From contig RBKR01000018.1 of the NCBI GenBank assembly GCA_004835665.1, positions 434,001 to 498,000 of the forward strand: a DNA stretch of 64,000 nucleotides, written 5' to 3'. The stretch is from Phoma sp. XZ068. Its lineage: Eukaryota > Ascomycota > Dothideomycetes > Pleosporales > Didymellaceae. Under the pieces are notes generated by a model, which was not told the origin of the DNA, made no database searches, and was given only the letters and a program-made list of their open reading frames with translations. How positions within the stretch are numbered: position 1 is the stretch's first letter; each line of letters begins with the position of its first letter. Shown in pieces: positions 21,845-32,994 of this stretch. Position numbers and translations under genes: made by a program.

Positions 21845-23638
21845 CTACTTCTTCAAGATTGCATCAGCGATTTTCCCAGCAAGCGCATACACACTCGCAC
21901 TCAAATGCCCACTAATCTGCGTCGGAAACACACTCGCATCCACAACCCTCACATTATGCGTCCCATACACCCTCCCCTCCTTATCAACCACTCCACCTAA
22001 TTCCCTTGCCATCATGCCACAGGTGGTGACCGGGTGTGAGTTTCCGCTGAAACCCTGTCTGATCCACTTCGCCCAAGCTTCGTTTGCGAAAGTAGAGTTC
22101 TGAGGTACGACAGCAAATCCGGGCGTGACCTCGGCAGTGACGTGTTCTGAGAGCGGTGGTGTGGCAAACAGCTCGCGGATGCGGATTGCGATGGCGGCCT
22201 GGACGAGTGTGTCGATTGGGAGTTGGAGGAAATTCGGATTGATAGATGGCTGTGATAGCGGGTTGGTGGTGTTGATGTGGATTGAGCCTTTTGAGAAAGG
22301 AAGGAGGTTCCAGTATTGCGCTGCGATAATGTTGCCGAATGGGACCCAGAGGATCTCGGCGAGTGGGACAGTGCTGGTGGATGTGAAGACGAGGTCGAGT
22401 TGATGGCGGAGTAGCTGTTCTTGGATTGCGAGCGTTGTTGCGTTCGGCGCGTAGTCTGCGATGATTACTTGAGCGTAGGATGTCAAGTTCGATTTGATGC
22501 TGGCGGTGATGTTTGGAAGGAACGTGCCGAAGAGGTCAGATGCGGTGAGAAAACTCGCGAACGTAGAGTAACCTGTCCAGTTCCCAGGCGATGAGTAGAC
22601 GATGCCATTCGCTGGTTGATCTTGAAGGTTTGAACCCACGGATGGAATTGGAACAGTGGTTTGGATACCGAGTGGTTCCAGAACAGAGGGATTGCCGATG
22701 CCTGACAGTTCGAGAAGTGCGGGTGACCTGATAGAGCCTGCAGATACGATGACTTCTTTCTTAGCCTGCAGCGTTCTGATTGTTCCATCAAATCTCACAA
22801 CTTCAACCCCCGTAGCAGTTTTCTTTGCTGTGCCGTCTGTATCTTTCCAAAGGAGGCGTGACGCTGTAGTATTGAGGAAGACGTGCAGATTTGGTCGGTC
22901 CCGGGCAATTGGGTAATAGAATGCTCTCCCTGCATCTTCTCTCGTCAAAGTAGAGGCATTCAACGTCATCGGCCAGACATCGAATCCAGGCATGCTTCCC
23001 GAATTCACATCTTTATTCCACACATAACCCTTGGCCTCATGACTCTTCCTCAGCACGTCAAATGCTCCTTGACCTGTCAAATACGGCGTGAAGCCCACGT
23101 CAAGCTCTCCCTCATATCCATGAACACTCTCCTCGAAAGTGGCCCCATCCGTCTTCTGCCGCTCACTCGGCTTCAGAAAGCTCTCCTGTTCCACATAATA
23201 CTTTTCCAAGCTATTCCAATTCCACCCCTCATTTCCCAGATCTTCCCAAGCATCAATCTGCCTCTTCTCGGCTCTCACATACGTCATGCCGTTGATCAAC
23301 GTCGTACCTCCAACGCCTTTGCCCGCCAAATACGACAGACTGCCGTTCGCTGCATATCTTTGAGGCTCAGTGGTATACCCCCACTCTACAGACGTGCCGA
23401 TGCCGAGACCAAATTCCGCGAAGGATTTTGGTATGTACGTTACATTCGGGTTGCTGAAGGCAGAGTCTCCAGCTTCAATTACGGCGACGGTGGTCGTTGG
23501 ATTCGCGGAAAGGCGGTTGGCGAGAACCAGGCCCGCGGTTCCTCCCCCAATTATGACGTAGTCAAATGTTGTTGAGGGGTTGCATGTTGCGAGGATGACT
23601 TGAGAAGTCGACAGCAGGCAGAATCGATCGATTAACAT
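21845..23638 (-). CDS. GMC oxidoreductase (glucose-methanol-choline family flavoprotein)
   Basis: A 597-residue FAD-dependent alcohol oxidase/dehydrogenase. The dinucleotide-binding segment FDYVIIGGGTAGLVLANRLS is at about 25-44. The GMC signature region is around YLAGKGVGGTTLINGMTYVR, and the second GMC signature is near SAGSIRSPALLELSGIG. The catalytic His is H535 in NSHPVTTCGM, and a second conserved His is H578 in GHLSASVYALAGKIADAI. The first 18 residues (FCLLSTSQVILA core) form a weak signal peptide just before TCNPSTTFDY, so secretion is likely but the start could be misjudged. The closest named groups by motif are aryl-alcohol-oxidase- and choline-dehydrogenase-like; the substrate is unknown. 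It is intronless. Confidence 0.92.
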   Translation of the reverse strand: MLIDRFCLLSTSQVILATCNPSTTFDYVIIGGGTAGLVLANRLSANPTTTVAVIEAGDSAFSNPNVTYIPKSFAEFGLGIGTSVEWGYTTEPQRYAANGSLSYLAGKGVGGTTLINGMTYVRAEKRQIDAWEDLGNEGWNWNSLEKYYVEQESFLKPSERQKTDGATFEESVHGYEGELDVGFTPYLTGQGAFDVLRKSHEAKGYVWNKDVNSGSMPGFDVWPMTLNASTLTREDAGRAFYYPIARDRPNLHVFLNTTASRLLWKDTDGTAKKTATGVEVVRFDGTIRTLQAKKEVIVSAGSIRSPALLELSGIGNPSVLEPLGIQTTVPIPSVGSNLQDQPANGIVYSSPGNWTGYSTFASFLTASDLFGTFLPNITASIKSNLTSYAQVIIADYAPNATTLAIQEQLLRHQLDLVFTSTSTVPLAEILWVPFGNIIAAQYWNLLPFSKGSIHINTTNPLSQPSINPNFLQLPIDTLVQAAIAIRIRELFATPPLSEHVTAEVTPGFAVVPQNSTFANEAWAKWIRQGFSGNSHPVTTCGMMARELGGVVDKEGRVYGTHNVRVVDASVFPTQISGHLSASVYALAGKIADAILKK

Positions 23639-24232
23639 CTTATTTGTATTGCAGAGAGACCAGAGCGTGATGGCCGGGGGGTATTGGCTTTAAAAGGTAC
23701 TTCTGCCTGTCACTCTGCAGGGATTAGCGCAATATAGTGATTGGCCAATGAACAACCCCTGTGAACGTTGCTCAGGTCATTGAGCGTGTGATGGAGGCCT
23801 TACGCTCCGCATGGAGCCGCCAGCTGACGTCTCAGAGCGAGGAACAATCCGTCGATTGCACAACTTGCGTTGAGGTGTTTCTCGAGACTAAAATATTCTG
23901 CTACGACCATTTGTGAATCAGGATCATACAGCATAGAGACACAGCATCACTCGCAATGGGTTTAGCAGGGCTTTTGAATCAAGAAAATCTGTACAACTAC
24001 CACAGCGGGATACCGCTCCACTCGCCTGCCTCTACCCTACGCTCCAAGCGAGCTGGAATCCAATTCGCGACAAGGAAAACGTCACATAATGATACAGCAT
24101 CCTGCCCTCCCATTCCGTCCGTCTAGATAGGAAATCGATGATATCGGCATTTACATAATGGCGCTTGCAGGCTCGTTGTGATTTTGGGTCGGTGGGAGAG
24201 TTCAGGTATGGCGGGCATGAAAGTGTGACTCT
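23639..24232. other. Intergenic region GMC oxidoreductase / COX6
   Basis: These 594 bp hold the GMC promoter and the COX6 3' UTR. No supported gene was found. Confidence 0.5.
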
Positions 24233-25055
24233 CTACTTCTCATCGGGGTACATGGCCTCCTTGAGGGGAATGCCGAGCTCCTCGCGGATGGGCTCAAGCT
24301 CCTGGAGGTACTCCTCGTACTGGTTCTTGTTCTCGACCTTGAACTTGACACCTATCGTGCGCGTTAGTAATCAGACTCATCTGTATGGCTGTACGTGGGT
24401 CCTCGGATTTGTGATTGAAGGTATGCGCAATTGTAAAATGGCATGAACTGCTTGAATGCTTCATGTGGAACGTATTCGGCTGTTTACGTACCCTCGAAGA
24501 CTCGGACGGCCGAGGGGAAGTCGTTGACACGCCTGGCAGCGCGGAGGGCGGCGGTGATGACGGAGGGGGAGGGGACAAGATCGTAGGCGAAGCAGTTGTT
24601 CAGGTTTCGCTGTGCAATTATCAGCATGTTGCGCCCAGCAGAAGCTCCCAACGAGTGCACCCGAGCTGTTCGGGTGATGCCGGTGCGGGCCCCATGGTGG
24701 TGTGGTTGATGGACATACCTGAAGCTCGAAAACATCGTTGACCTTCTCAAACTCCTTCTCGTACCTGTTACAAAGACACACAAGTCAGCGATACAGCTTC
24801 TCCCAAGCTTCCTGGAGCTCAATGGCTGCCGTATCTCCGCGCAGCTCCCTCCCCTGTGCGAGCGCGCAGCCCCTCTGAGAATGTGTCATACCTGGCGGTG
24901 AACTCCTCAAATGTCTCCTCAGCGTGCGCATCGCTGCACCTGACAGCGGACTGCGAGAAGGCGCGCTGGGCTTTCCAGGCGAGGGGGGTCGAGCGGTAGA
25001 CCGGGGCACGAACGGCCGCACGGCTGATCTTCGAGGTTGCGCGAACGAAGGACAT
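24233..25055 (-). CDS. cox6: Cytochrome c oxidase subunit 6 (COX6 / mammalian Va)
   Basis: Nuclear-encoded structural subunit of respiratory complex IV in the inner mitochondrial membrane, matrix side. Four exons (24892-25055, 24719-24764, 24492-24609, 24233-24351) are joined by introns of 127, 109 and 140 bp; the product is 148 residues, the same as yeast Cox6. The N-terminus (MSFVRATSKISRAAVRAP) is a clear presequence. The mature part shows ETFEEFTA then RYEKEFEKVNDVFELQ across the first junction, RNLNNCFAYDLVPSPSVI, and ALRAARRVNDFPSAVRVFEG, all typical. The second exon is only 46 nt. Confidence 0.95.
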
Positions 25056-25393
25056 CTTGTGTCTCAATTAGCCTCAGGAGAGCTTTCGGGGCGGTTGTAT
25101 GAGGAATTGGGGGGCGTGGCCGTACGGTAGTGTTGTCGGTGGTGGTTCGGAGTTCGTTCTGTGATGTTGGTGCGTCGCTCTCCAGATTCTTGCATGACCT
25201 GATGCCTTGGCGAAAGAGGCCCGTGCGCAAAGAGGTTCCCGGATGCATGCAGTTCAAGACTGTTCAGCCTCATTCCGAATCGAGAACACCGTGCAGACTG
25301 ACTGCTTATCATTCTCACACTTTGCATTTCTAGCAGTCTAGAATTTTTTAATGGTGATTGCTGTCTAACTGCAAACGCTGGCAAAACTTTGTG
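25056..25393. promoter_or_regulatory. COX6 upstream region
   Basis: These 338 bp separate the COX6 start from the end of the TFIIIC gene upstream on the same strand. They should contain the COX6 promoter. No gene or repeat was seen. Confidence 0.45.
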
Positions 25394-27533
25394 CTAGACA
25401 TTGTACAAGCCACCAAAGGGCGTAGGACCCTCTGAGACTGCTCTTGCAGACCTGACTGCAGCATCGTCATCGTCGTCTGCCTCCCATATGCCATCTTCAC
25501 CGCCATCTGCCTCTTGATCCTCCCCATCCCCTTCGTCCTCTTCATCGTCCTCTTCGTCATCTTCATCCTCTTCGCTGTCGGTGCTTTCAATATCCTCTAC
25601 CACTTCGTTGGATGTTACCTCTGCAGTATCTGGGTTATCTGGGTATTCGGTCAAGTCTTCGGGGATCTCCATATCCTCAGCGAACTCAGTCTCTGGTGTT
25701 TCGCCCAAGTCAGTCTCTGTGCGCTTTTCCATCATCTCGAAGGCGTATCTTGGGTTCCTAGCGGCGATGCGGACGCTGTGCATGATATCATGTTCCCTCC
25801 GCTTTGCTTCGTGCACCTCGCGGTCAGTAACTTCGTCTCTGTACGTATCATAAACCTCCTTATCGTCCCAAAGTTCTGGCCACTGACACACGCGTTGGTA
25901 CACGGAGTCGTCGGGTACTTCACCACCGATGATTGTGTTCATCTTGTCTTTTAAGATGACAGTCACTTTGGCCCAAGTACCAATATGATACCACCCTTGG
26001 AACGTTGGAGCGCATGTCGCTCGAATATTACCTGTACCCAGGATCTTGGCGAGCAGTGGATCGGTGACGTCGCAAAACTGAAACGTGTTGCCAGTGTCAG
26101 ATGCATGGACGCCATCAAATGTATGCTGATGCTCGAGTTGCTCCGCTGTCATACGGCTAAGTTCTTGGACGTGGGTGTCGAACGCATCGTGATGCCTGGC
26201 CGTGCCTCGTTTTTTGTACGACATGAAAGAGACAGTCTGGTACTTTCGATACTGAGGATCGGTACGAGGATCCACACCCCAGGCGATAAGTGCTTCTCGC
26301 CATGGTCCACTCTCGAAGAAATAACCGCAATACACCGCAGCTTGTCGTAGTCGAGTACGCTTGTCCCAACCTAGCTTGTTGTACAGCATGTGTCGTGTGA
26401 TGATGGGTCTTTCTTTCAGCAAATCTTTGATCTGGGCTACTAGTGTCTGCAGATACGGGGTCAGAGATGTCTCTGGCTGCAGGGTTGGCTTTGGCTGCAT
26501 TGGCACAGTGTCGTCCGTGGGCTTGAGAGTGATGTAGCTGTTGTACTGGAAGCGTTTCTGCAGGTTAACTTCGCCTTGATCAGTATACTTGACATAAGCG
26601 TTCTGCTGGAATCTTGAAGACGGTCAGTGTTGTACATTTGTCGTATGGCAGTGTCTTACTTATAATTGAACGCAACAGGCATCTGCAGAAACTCGGCTGA
26701 GGGGCCAACGGTCTTTGTGAGGTCTGCACCCGCCGCGGTATTGATGTTAAATTTCTTTAGATCGGCATCTGATAACAATCAGTCGCAGTTGAGCACGGTC
26801 TGCAAGCTTCACTTACATCGTGCCGGCAAGACATGGTCCCTCAGACCGACCATCACATGGTTATGAGACGCAGCGTATTGCAAGTCCGGCATGGCTGTAA
26901 AGTCAGTGACCACGCAAATATCGCTCAGCAACCTCGTGCTCACCTCGAAAGCGATGAGTCTCGTCGACAACGCCAGCAAATGCAACCTCGTATGTCGAGA
27001 TATTGTCCTGCAGAGTTCGATAGATGTCTGAAGCTTCGACGTAGGGGCTGTTCATTCTGCCAGCGTCGACGGGGCGTTCGCTGTTATTTGCTCCCTCATG
27101 TTCATCTTCAGCCAAAAACGCACCGGTCGTACCACGCTTTCTCTTTCTACCCGTTCGCTTAGGCACCGTCACCTTCAATAGTAGGTTGTTGGTTGTCACT
27201 GGTGTAGACAGCAGCCGCTTGGCGAAAGGATCACCTGGCCGTAGTGACACAGAAATAAGTTTCTTCAGCCCATCGTCACCCCCATCGTTGGCAGTCGTCT
27301 CCAGCTTGGATCTCAGACCCTGGAATGCGCGTTAGCCACCGAGTGTGGACCTCAGCTCGTCCTCTGACCTTGCTCAGTCTGGCTGACCCGCCCAATGAGG
27401 TAATGCCCTTGTCAACATTTTTGATGATGCATGGGTGCTCAATGGCCGAGACAGCGCGAGATGGGATGGGCAGCCACGGCGCGAGCTCAGTGTTGGCATT
27501 CGCAGAGCTCATGTCACGTTGGTTGTTGTTCAT
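25394..27533 (-). CDS. tfc1: Transcription factor IIIC subunit 5 (tau95 / Tfc1 / Sfc1)
   Basis: DNA-contacting subunit of TFIIIC, which binds the A-box of tRNA genes and recruits TFIIIB for RNA polymerase III. Five exons (27369-27533, 26944-27319, 26817-26894, 26660-26768, 25394-26612) give 648 residues, almost exactly the size of yeast tau95. The start ELAPWLPIPSRAVSAIEHP and IIKNVDKGITSLGG are typical of the N-terminal dimerisation part. ERPIITRHMLYNKLG begins the C-terminal DNA-binding domain. A KRTGRKRKRG basic patch may be a nuclear signal. The C-terminus is a strongly acidic tail (Glu/Asp runs) as in the family. Confidence 0.92.
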
Positions 27534-28266
27534 GGCAGACGTGCGATATGGAAAATATGTGCGAGTGCTCACTCTTCAGATGAGAAAGGGTCTAAGCTTG
27601 GGGCTGCAATGCACTGCTCGTATTGTGCAGTAATAATGGTGTAGCGCAGAACGAACCATTCCGTGGCTCTCGTGCGCTCTCCGCGACGCTGCAATGCCGA
27701 CCATGTACCTATTCTGGCGACATCAGCGCGCGGTGGTGATAGCTCTGCTGTCGCTCCTGAGATTGGGCGGGGTGTGCACGGTTCGCTAACTTGTACGAAC
27801 GGCATCTGCTGGGCTCCACCAGCTCACATCACGCTGTAGCCCTGAGCTGGCACTTTGAGCCTCCTTCTCGCATTCATCCTCTCTCCCGCCCCGCGCACGC
27901 CAAACTGCCCCTCTGACGTCGTCGTCCCATCCTCCCGCCAGTGCGTGGTCGCAAGTGCTCGAGCTGCCTGCCCCCTCTTCTGCGCGCGCTGTCTCCTCGA
28001 CGCCGACTCCCGTGGATCATCCTGAACACCAACACTAGCGACGATCTCGCCTGGCACGCGTCCGTCCTCCATGCCGACTTGAGCCCTACGCATACCACTT
28101 CCTGCGACATCAAGTGTACATCACGTGTCTCCTCTGCTCCATTGGCGCTGTTGGGTTGCGACTTCACAACGGACGCCTCGAGGGCCTCCCCATTCCGGCC
28201 GCACCTCCGTCTCCGCATCACTTCCGCACCGCTTGACGTGCTGCACTCGCGCAGGCCGCAGCAGTC
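27534..28266. promoter_or_regulatory. Divergent upstream region TFIIIC tau95 / PP2A B56
   Basis: A 733-bp region between opposed start codons. The last 400 bases are C-rich on the plus strand, as in long leaders of fungal regulatory genes. Open frames on both strands lack ATG starts or domains, so none is called. Confidence 0.45.
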
Positions 28267-30856
28267 ATGAAGGGCTTTAGGCAAAGGGTTGTAAGTCCCC
28301 CGCTATGCACTTGGTTGCTGCCTCTCCTGTCTCCCCTCGAGCCCCACCTCTCATGCTGCGAGCGCAGAAGCTAACATGCTTAGCATGAACAGCTCTCAAG
28401 AGCGAAGGACGGCAACAAGTCATCTAAGAAGAAAGACTCGACCTCCGGCACCGCATCGCCTTCGCAGGGCGCCGGCTCCCCTGCTGGCTCCGCCAATGCC
28501 ACCCCCTCGTCGTCGCAGACACAGCTCGCAGACGCCCGCAAGAACGCGCCTGCTGCAGATGGCCAACCCAGCAGCGGTTCTCTGCAGCCTGGCCAACAGG
28601 GCGCCCCAGGCGCAGTAGGCGCAATGTTTGGTGGTCCTGGAGGCATGACAGGCGGAGCAACTGCAGGCGCCCCAGGCGCTGTCACACCTCATAGAATGGG
28701 ACAGCCCCTCGTGCCCAACGTCACCATCAGTCCTAGCGCGCCTGTAAGTCGACACCTATGGACTGAGCATGCTCAAACTGACCTAAACCCTATAGCATAT
28801 TCCTCCTCCCGGTGCTGCTGAGACAATGCCCGGCGATCTCGCCCCTCCCAAGGCTGGTCAGAAGTCGAACGTTTTCGATCGCCTACAAGCCACCCCCAAA
28901 GACGCCATCGAAGGCATCAGGACGCCGAAGCGTCAACACTCGTCCAGATTCGACATCTCCGACCAGCGCCAGCGCGAACTGGAGAAGCTGCCTGGATTCC
29001 ACGAAGTCCCACCGAACAAAAGGGAGGAACTCTTCGTGCAGAAGATTGATCAGTGCAACATCATCTTTGACTTCAACGACGCAAGCGGAGACATGAAGTC
29101 TAAGGAGATCAAGCGCTTGGCGCTGCACGAACTGCTCGACTATGTGGCCAACAATCGCCAGGTCATCACAGAGAAGATGTACCCACTCGTTGTGCAGATG
29201 TTCGCCAAGAATCTCTTCCGTCCCATTCCTCCCCCAATGAATCCACAAGGAGAGGCATTCGATCCTGAGGAAGACGAGCCGGTACTGGAAGTAGCATGGC
29301 CACACATTCAGGTTGTCTACGAGTTCTTCCTCCGCTTCATCGAGAGCCAGGACTTCAACACAAACATTGCTAAGGCGTACATAGACCATAGCTTTGTGCT
29401 CAACGTAAGTTACTGTCTTATTATGGTACAGATTTTCGCTAATGTTCTATAGCTTCTGGAACTATTCGATTCTGAAGACCCGAGAGAACGCGACTTCTTG
29501 AAGACCACGCTCCACCGCATATACGGAAAGTTCCTCAACCTTCGCTCGTACATTCGTCGCTCTATCAACAACGTCTTCTTCCAATTCATCTACGAAACTG
29601 AGAGGTTCAACGGTATTGCTGAGCTGCTCGAAATTCTTGGGTCGATCATCAACGGTTTTGCTCTGCCATTAAAGGAGGAACACAAGCTTTTCCTCACCAG
29701 AGTACTTATTCCCCTGCACAAAGTCAAGAGCTTAAGCATGTACCACCCACAGCTGGCATACTGTATCGTTCAATTCTTGGAGAAGGATGCCGCTCTCACA
29801 GAAGAGGTGGTCCTGGGCCTGCTCCGCTACTGGCCAAAGGTGAACAGCACCAAAGAAGTCATGTTCTTGAACGAAGTAGAAGATATTTTCGAGGTCATGG
29901 ACCCGGCCGAGTTTGCCAAGGTGCAAGAGCCGCTGTTCAATCAACTGGCGAAGTCGGTGGCTAGTCCCCATTTCCAGGTTCGTTTTCCCCAACGCAGTCC
30001 CTTACTCGTGGCTAATCAACGAAACAGGTCGCTGAACGCGCGCTATACTTCTGGAACAACGAGTACTTCTGTAACCTTGTCAGCGACAACGTTGAGGTCA
30101 TTCTTCCGATTATGTTTGCTCCCTTGTATGAAAACTCGAAGGGCCACTGGAATAGGTACGCTATCCTCTGAATGTGCACATGCAACCACTAACACCTCGA
30201 CAGGACTATCCATGGTATGGTATACAACGCGATGAAGCTGTTCATGGAAGTCAACCCTCAGCTATTCGACGACTGCTCACACGACTATGCCGAGTCTCAG
30301 AACAACGCAGGTCAAAGAAAACAGAGCCGGCAAGACCGATGGGACAAGCTCGCCCAACTCGCCGAAGCACGTCAAAACGGCACGGCGCCGCAGCACGATT
30401 CGGATCCGCTCAGTCAGGGGCGATTGGAAAACTTACGGCTGCAGGATGACGGAGCCGCCAGAGACAGGCGGCCGAAGGAGTACGAGCGACAGAGCAGCCA
30501 GACTTCGGTACGTTGATTCTTAAGTCCTTAGAACTCAGGATGAGCATTTTCTACGGCCGAATCGATGTACTCTTAATTCTATCCCTAGATTTCTAGGCTG
30601 TTTTTTTGTTCAAGACTTGCATTTTCGGTTCAGGTGGATCTGACTCGTTCGTGCTTGCTCGTTGCAGCGCCGACTTCATGTCGCTCATGGCGGCCATCAC
30701 GCTCATACTACGGGACGACGGGCATCTGTTGGTCGGCCTCGAAGCAACAGCCAGTCCAGCGGTAGCACCACATCGTCGCGCAACGGGGCACCCCTCGTAC
30801 GTACAAAATCTGGCGAAAAATCTGGCAAGGCAATCACGAAAGTCATCTCGAATTAG
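28267..30856 (+). CDS. rts1: Protein phosphatase 2A regulatory subunit B56 (Rts1/Par1/ParA type)
   Basis: Targeting subunit of PP2A, controlling mitosis, septation and stress responses. Proposed exons: 28267-28290, 28384-28743, 28796-29404, 29453-29977, 30028-30155, 30204-30507 and 30668-30856, giving 712 residues. The N-terminal 150 residues are Ser/Gly/Pro-rich. The HEAT-like B56 core runs from RFDISDQRQRELEKLPGF through FDFNDASGDMKSKEIKR, IVQFLEKDAALTEEV and RALYFWNNEY. The first acceptor could also be 9 nt later (in frame). At the 3' end, retaining the last intron gives a stop at 30514-30516 after SVR; splicing adds 62 Ser/Arg/Gly-rich residues. I prefer the spliced form because both junctions are phase 0. 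Confidence 0.9.
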
Positions 30857-31795
30857 CGTCATGGCGAGCAATATATTATTTCCATTTCACAGTTCCGTAC
30901 TTCCGCCTCTTGTTTTGGGTTCTCGCCGTCGCGGTCCTGGTTGGCTTGGTTGCTGGTGCATAGAGTCTGGCTAAAATCGGGTGGGATCTTTTGCGATCGT
31001 TCGGACACATGTTTCGGTGTCTGCTAGTATTTTTCAAAGATAGGAAGACAGCAATGCTACCCTCCCATATGTAATAGACATTAAAGCAGATCAGTTCCTA
31101 TAAGCCACTGACGTTCCCTCCACAATCTGTCAAGCTTGTCCCCCTCGGCCGTCGGCTTGCCAAGTCTTCCGGTGCCCCTTCCCCATCCAGCAAGACATGG
31201 CAATCCCAAGCAGTGCACCTTTGCACATGTTGTTACTTTCACATGCAGCGTTTGCATTTGTTTATACGTACGTCATACTATCCAAATCACTATGACATAT
31301 ATCAAACGCTGCGCCTGGAGATACGCAAATGCAGTGGCTGCTGCATGCAACGTAGTAGGGCTGAGTCAGCATTGTCCGCAAGCACACAACAAAATGCAGT
31401 GAGACCAGCATCGGCATGAGGACTAGCCAATCAGAAAAGAGGAATTGCCTCGGCCAGCAAGTCGTAATACGTGCGGCTCGATCTGAGTAGGCGGCGCGCG
31501 TTCGGCAAGCGCGGAGGTGCAGGACGTTCATCTCCGACCTCCTTTTGGCTGGTTGCGAAAAACATTGGCGCTTGACCAACAAAAGCCTCGCCGAACCACT
31601 TCTTTCTTGCAACGTCGCGGTGCTCGTGTCTTCTTCTTCACACTTTTCTTCGTCGTTCCTTTGGCTCAGCTGCCACTTTCTTCGACACACGCCGGCTTGT
31701 TTACTCAAGCAGCCTTTCAGCGCAACTCTCCGCATACACCAGCGCGGAGCAAATAGATTTCGTTCCCCAGCTTCGATCCCAACACACAATACACA
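30857..31795. other. Intergenic region PP2A B56 / elongase
   Basis: These 939 bp hold the PP2A 3' UTR and the elongase promoter. The final 200 bases are pyrimidine-rich (CTTTCTT and TTCTTC tracts), typical of a core promoter and leader of a highly expressed fungal gene. No supported gene was found. Confidence 0.45.
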
Positions 31796-32994
31796 ATGGG
31801 TCTGGATTGGCTCGAGGTCGGCGTCCCTACGCTGGACCGCCCCTTTGGTGTTGCTCTGTGGCCAATCTTCGAGAAGGCTTTCGAGCCCATCGCTGGCTAC
31901 AAGCCACAGGATTTCCGCTTCGTGCAGGGCGAGACTCCCCTCTCGACATTCAGGAGCTGCGCGACTTTCCTGATCACATACTACATCGTCATCTTCGGTG
32001 GTCGTGAGCTCATGCGTGGACGTGAGCCGTTCAAGCTCAACTTCTTGTTCAAGGTCCATAACTTCTACCTTACCGCCATCAGTGGAGCCCTTCTCGCGCT
32101 CTTCGCTGAGCAGCTGATTCCCACGGTTGCCCGCCACGGCCTTTTCTACGCGATCTGCGACCACAGCGGTGGCTGGACAGACAAGCTCGTCATTCTGTAC
32201 TACGTGCGTTAAATTGCCAGATTTTGCGAAGAGAAAAGCTAACTGGAGCAGCTCAACTACCTCACCAAGTTCGTCGAGTTGATTGACACTTGCTTCCTTT
32301 TCCTCAAGAAGAAGCCCCTTAGTACGATAGCCCCACAACATAGATTGCGCAAGAGCTAATGGTTCCAGCCTTCCTCCACACCTACCACCATGGCGCGACC
32401 GCTATGCTCTGCTACACCCAGCTTATTGGCCACACCCCCGTTTCTTGGCCGGTCATTACCCTGAACTTGGCTGTTCACGTCGTCATGTACTGGTACTACT
32501 TCCAGAGCGCGCGCGGCATCCGCATTTGGTGGAAGAAGTACATCACCGTTGGCCAGATCACCCAGTTCGTCCTTGATCTCGGTATGCACACCTACCCACA
32601 GAAACCCATGAGCAGCGGCTAATATTACTTAGGTTTCATCTACTTTGCTTCGTGGACCTACTTCACCAGCACTTACGCTCCCCAGTTGCCTAACATGGGC
32701 AAGTGCGCCGGCGAGGAATTCGCCGCCATTTCCGGAATGGTCATCATCACCTCGTACCTGTTCCTCTTCATTGGATTCTACCTCGCCACATACAAGAAGC
32801 CCGTGCCCAAGGGCCGTCGCAGGGCTACCAGCGCTCTGGTCGAGATGAAGGACGAGAAGGTTCCGACTGTGGGTGAAGCCCGCAGGCGCCTTTCAACCTC
32901 CCGCCCTGCTTCCATCTTGTCTAACGGTGCTGCCACAGGTGCTTCGCCCAGCGGAACACCAAACGGTCGCACCACCAGGAGCCGCAAGGCCTAG
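31796..32994 (+). CDS. Very-long-chain fatty acid elongase (ELO family, 3-keto acyl-CoA synthase)
   Basis: A multi-pass ER membrane enzyme that condenses malonyl-CoA with acyl-CoA in the first step of fatty-acid elongation, feeding sphingolipid synthesis. Four exons (31796-32203, 32252-32321, 32369-32581, 32633-32994) encode 350 residues. The family markers are KFVELIDTCFLFLKKK, the histidine box HTYHH at 163-167, and VMYWYYFQSARG. Several hydrophobic segments are visible (STFRSCATFLITYYIVIFGG, GMVIITSYLFLFIGFYLA). The C-terminal cytosolic tail is Arg/Ser/Lys-rich, ending in RSRKA, reminiscent of a lysine-type ER retrieval signal. It resembles yeast Elo2/Elo3 in size; chain-length specificity cannot be read. 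Confidence 0.94.

Noticed and set aside
27941..28270. Plus-strand frame whose TGA overlaps the PP2A start ATG
   Set aside because: It opens at GTG with no ATG inside, so it is not a usable upstream ORF.
30606..30974. Plus-strand frame of 122 codons after PP2A B56
   Set aside because: It is in another frame over the proposed last PP2A exon, with no domain; the Ser/Arg-rich frame ending at 30856 fits the splice phase better.
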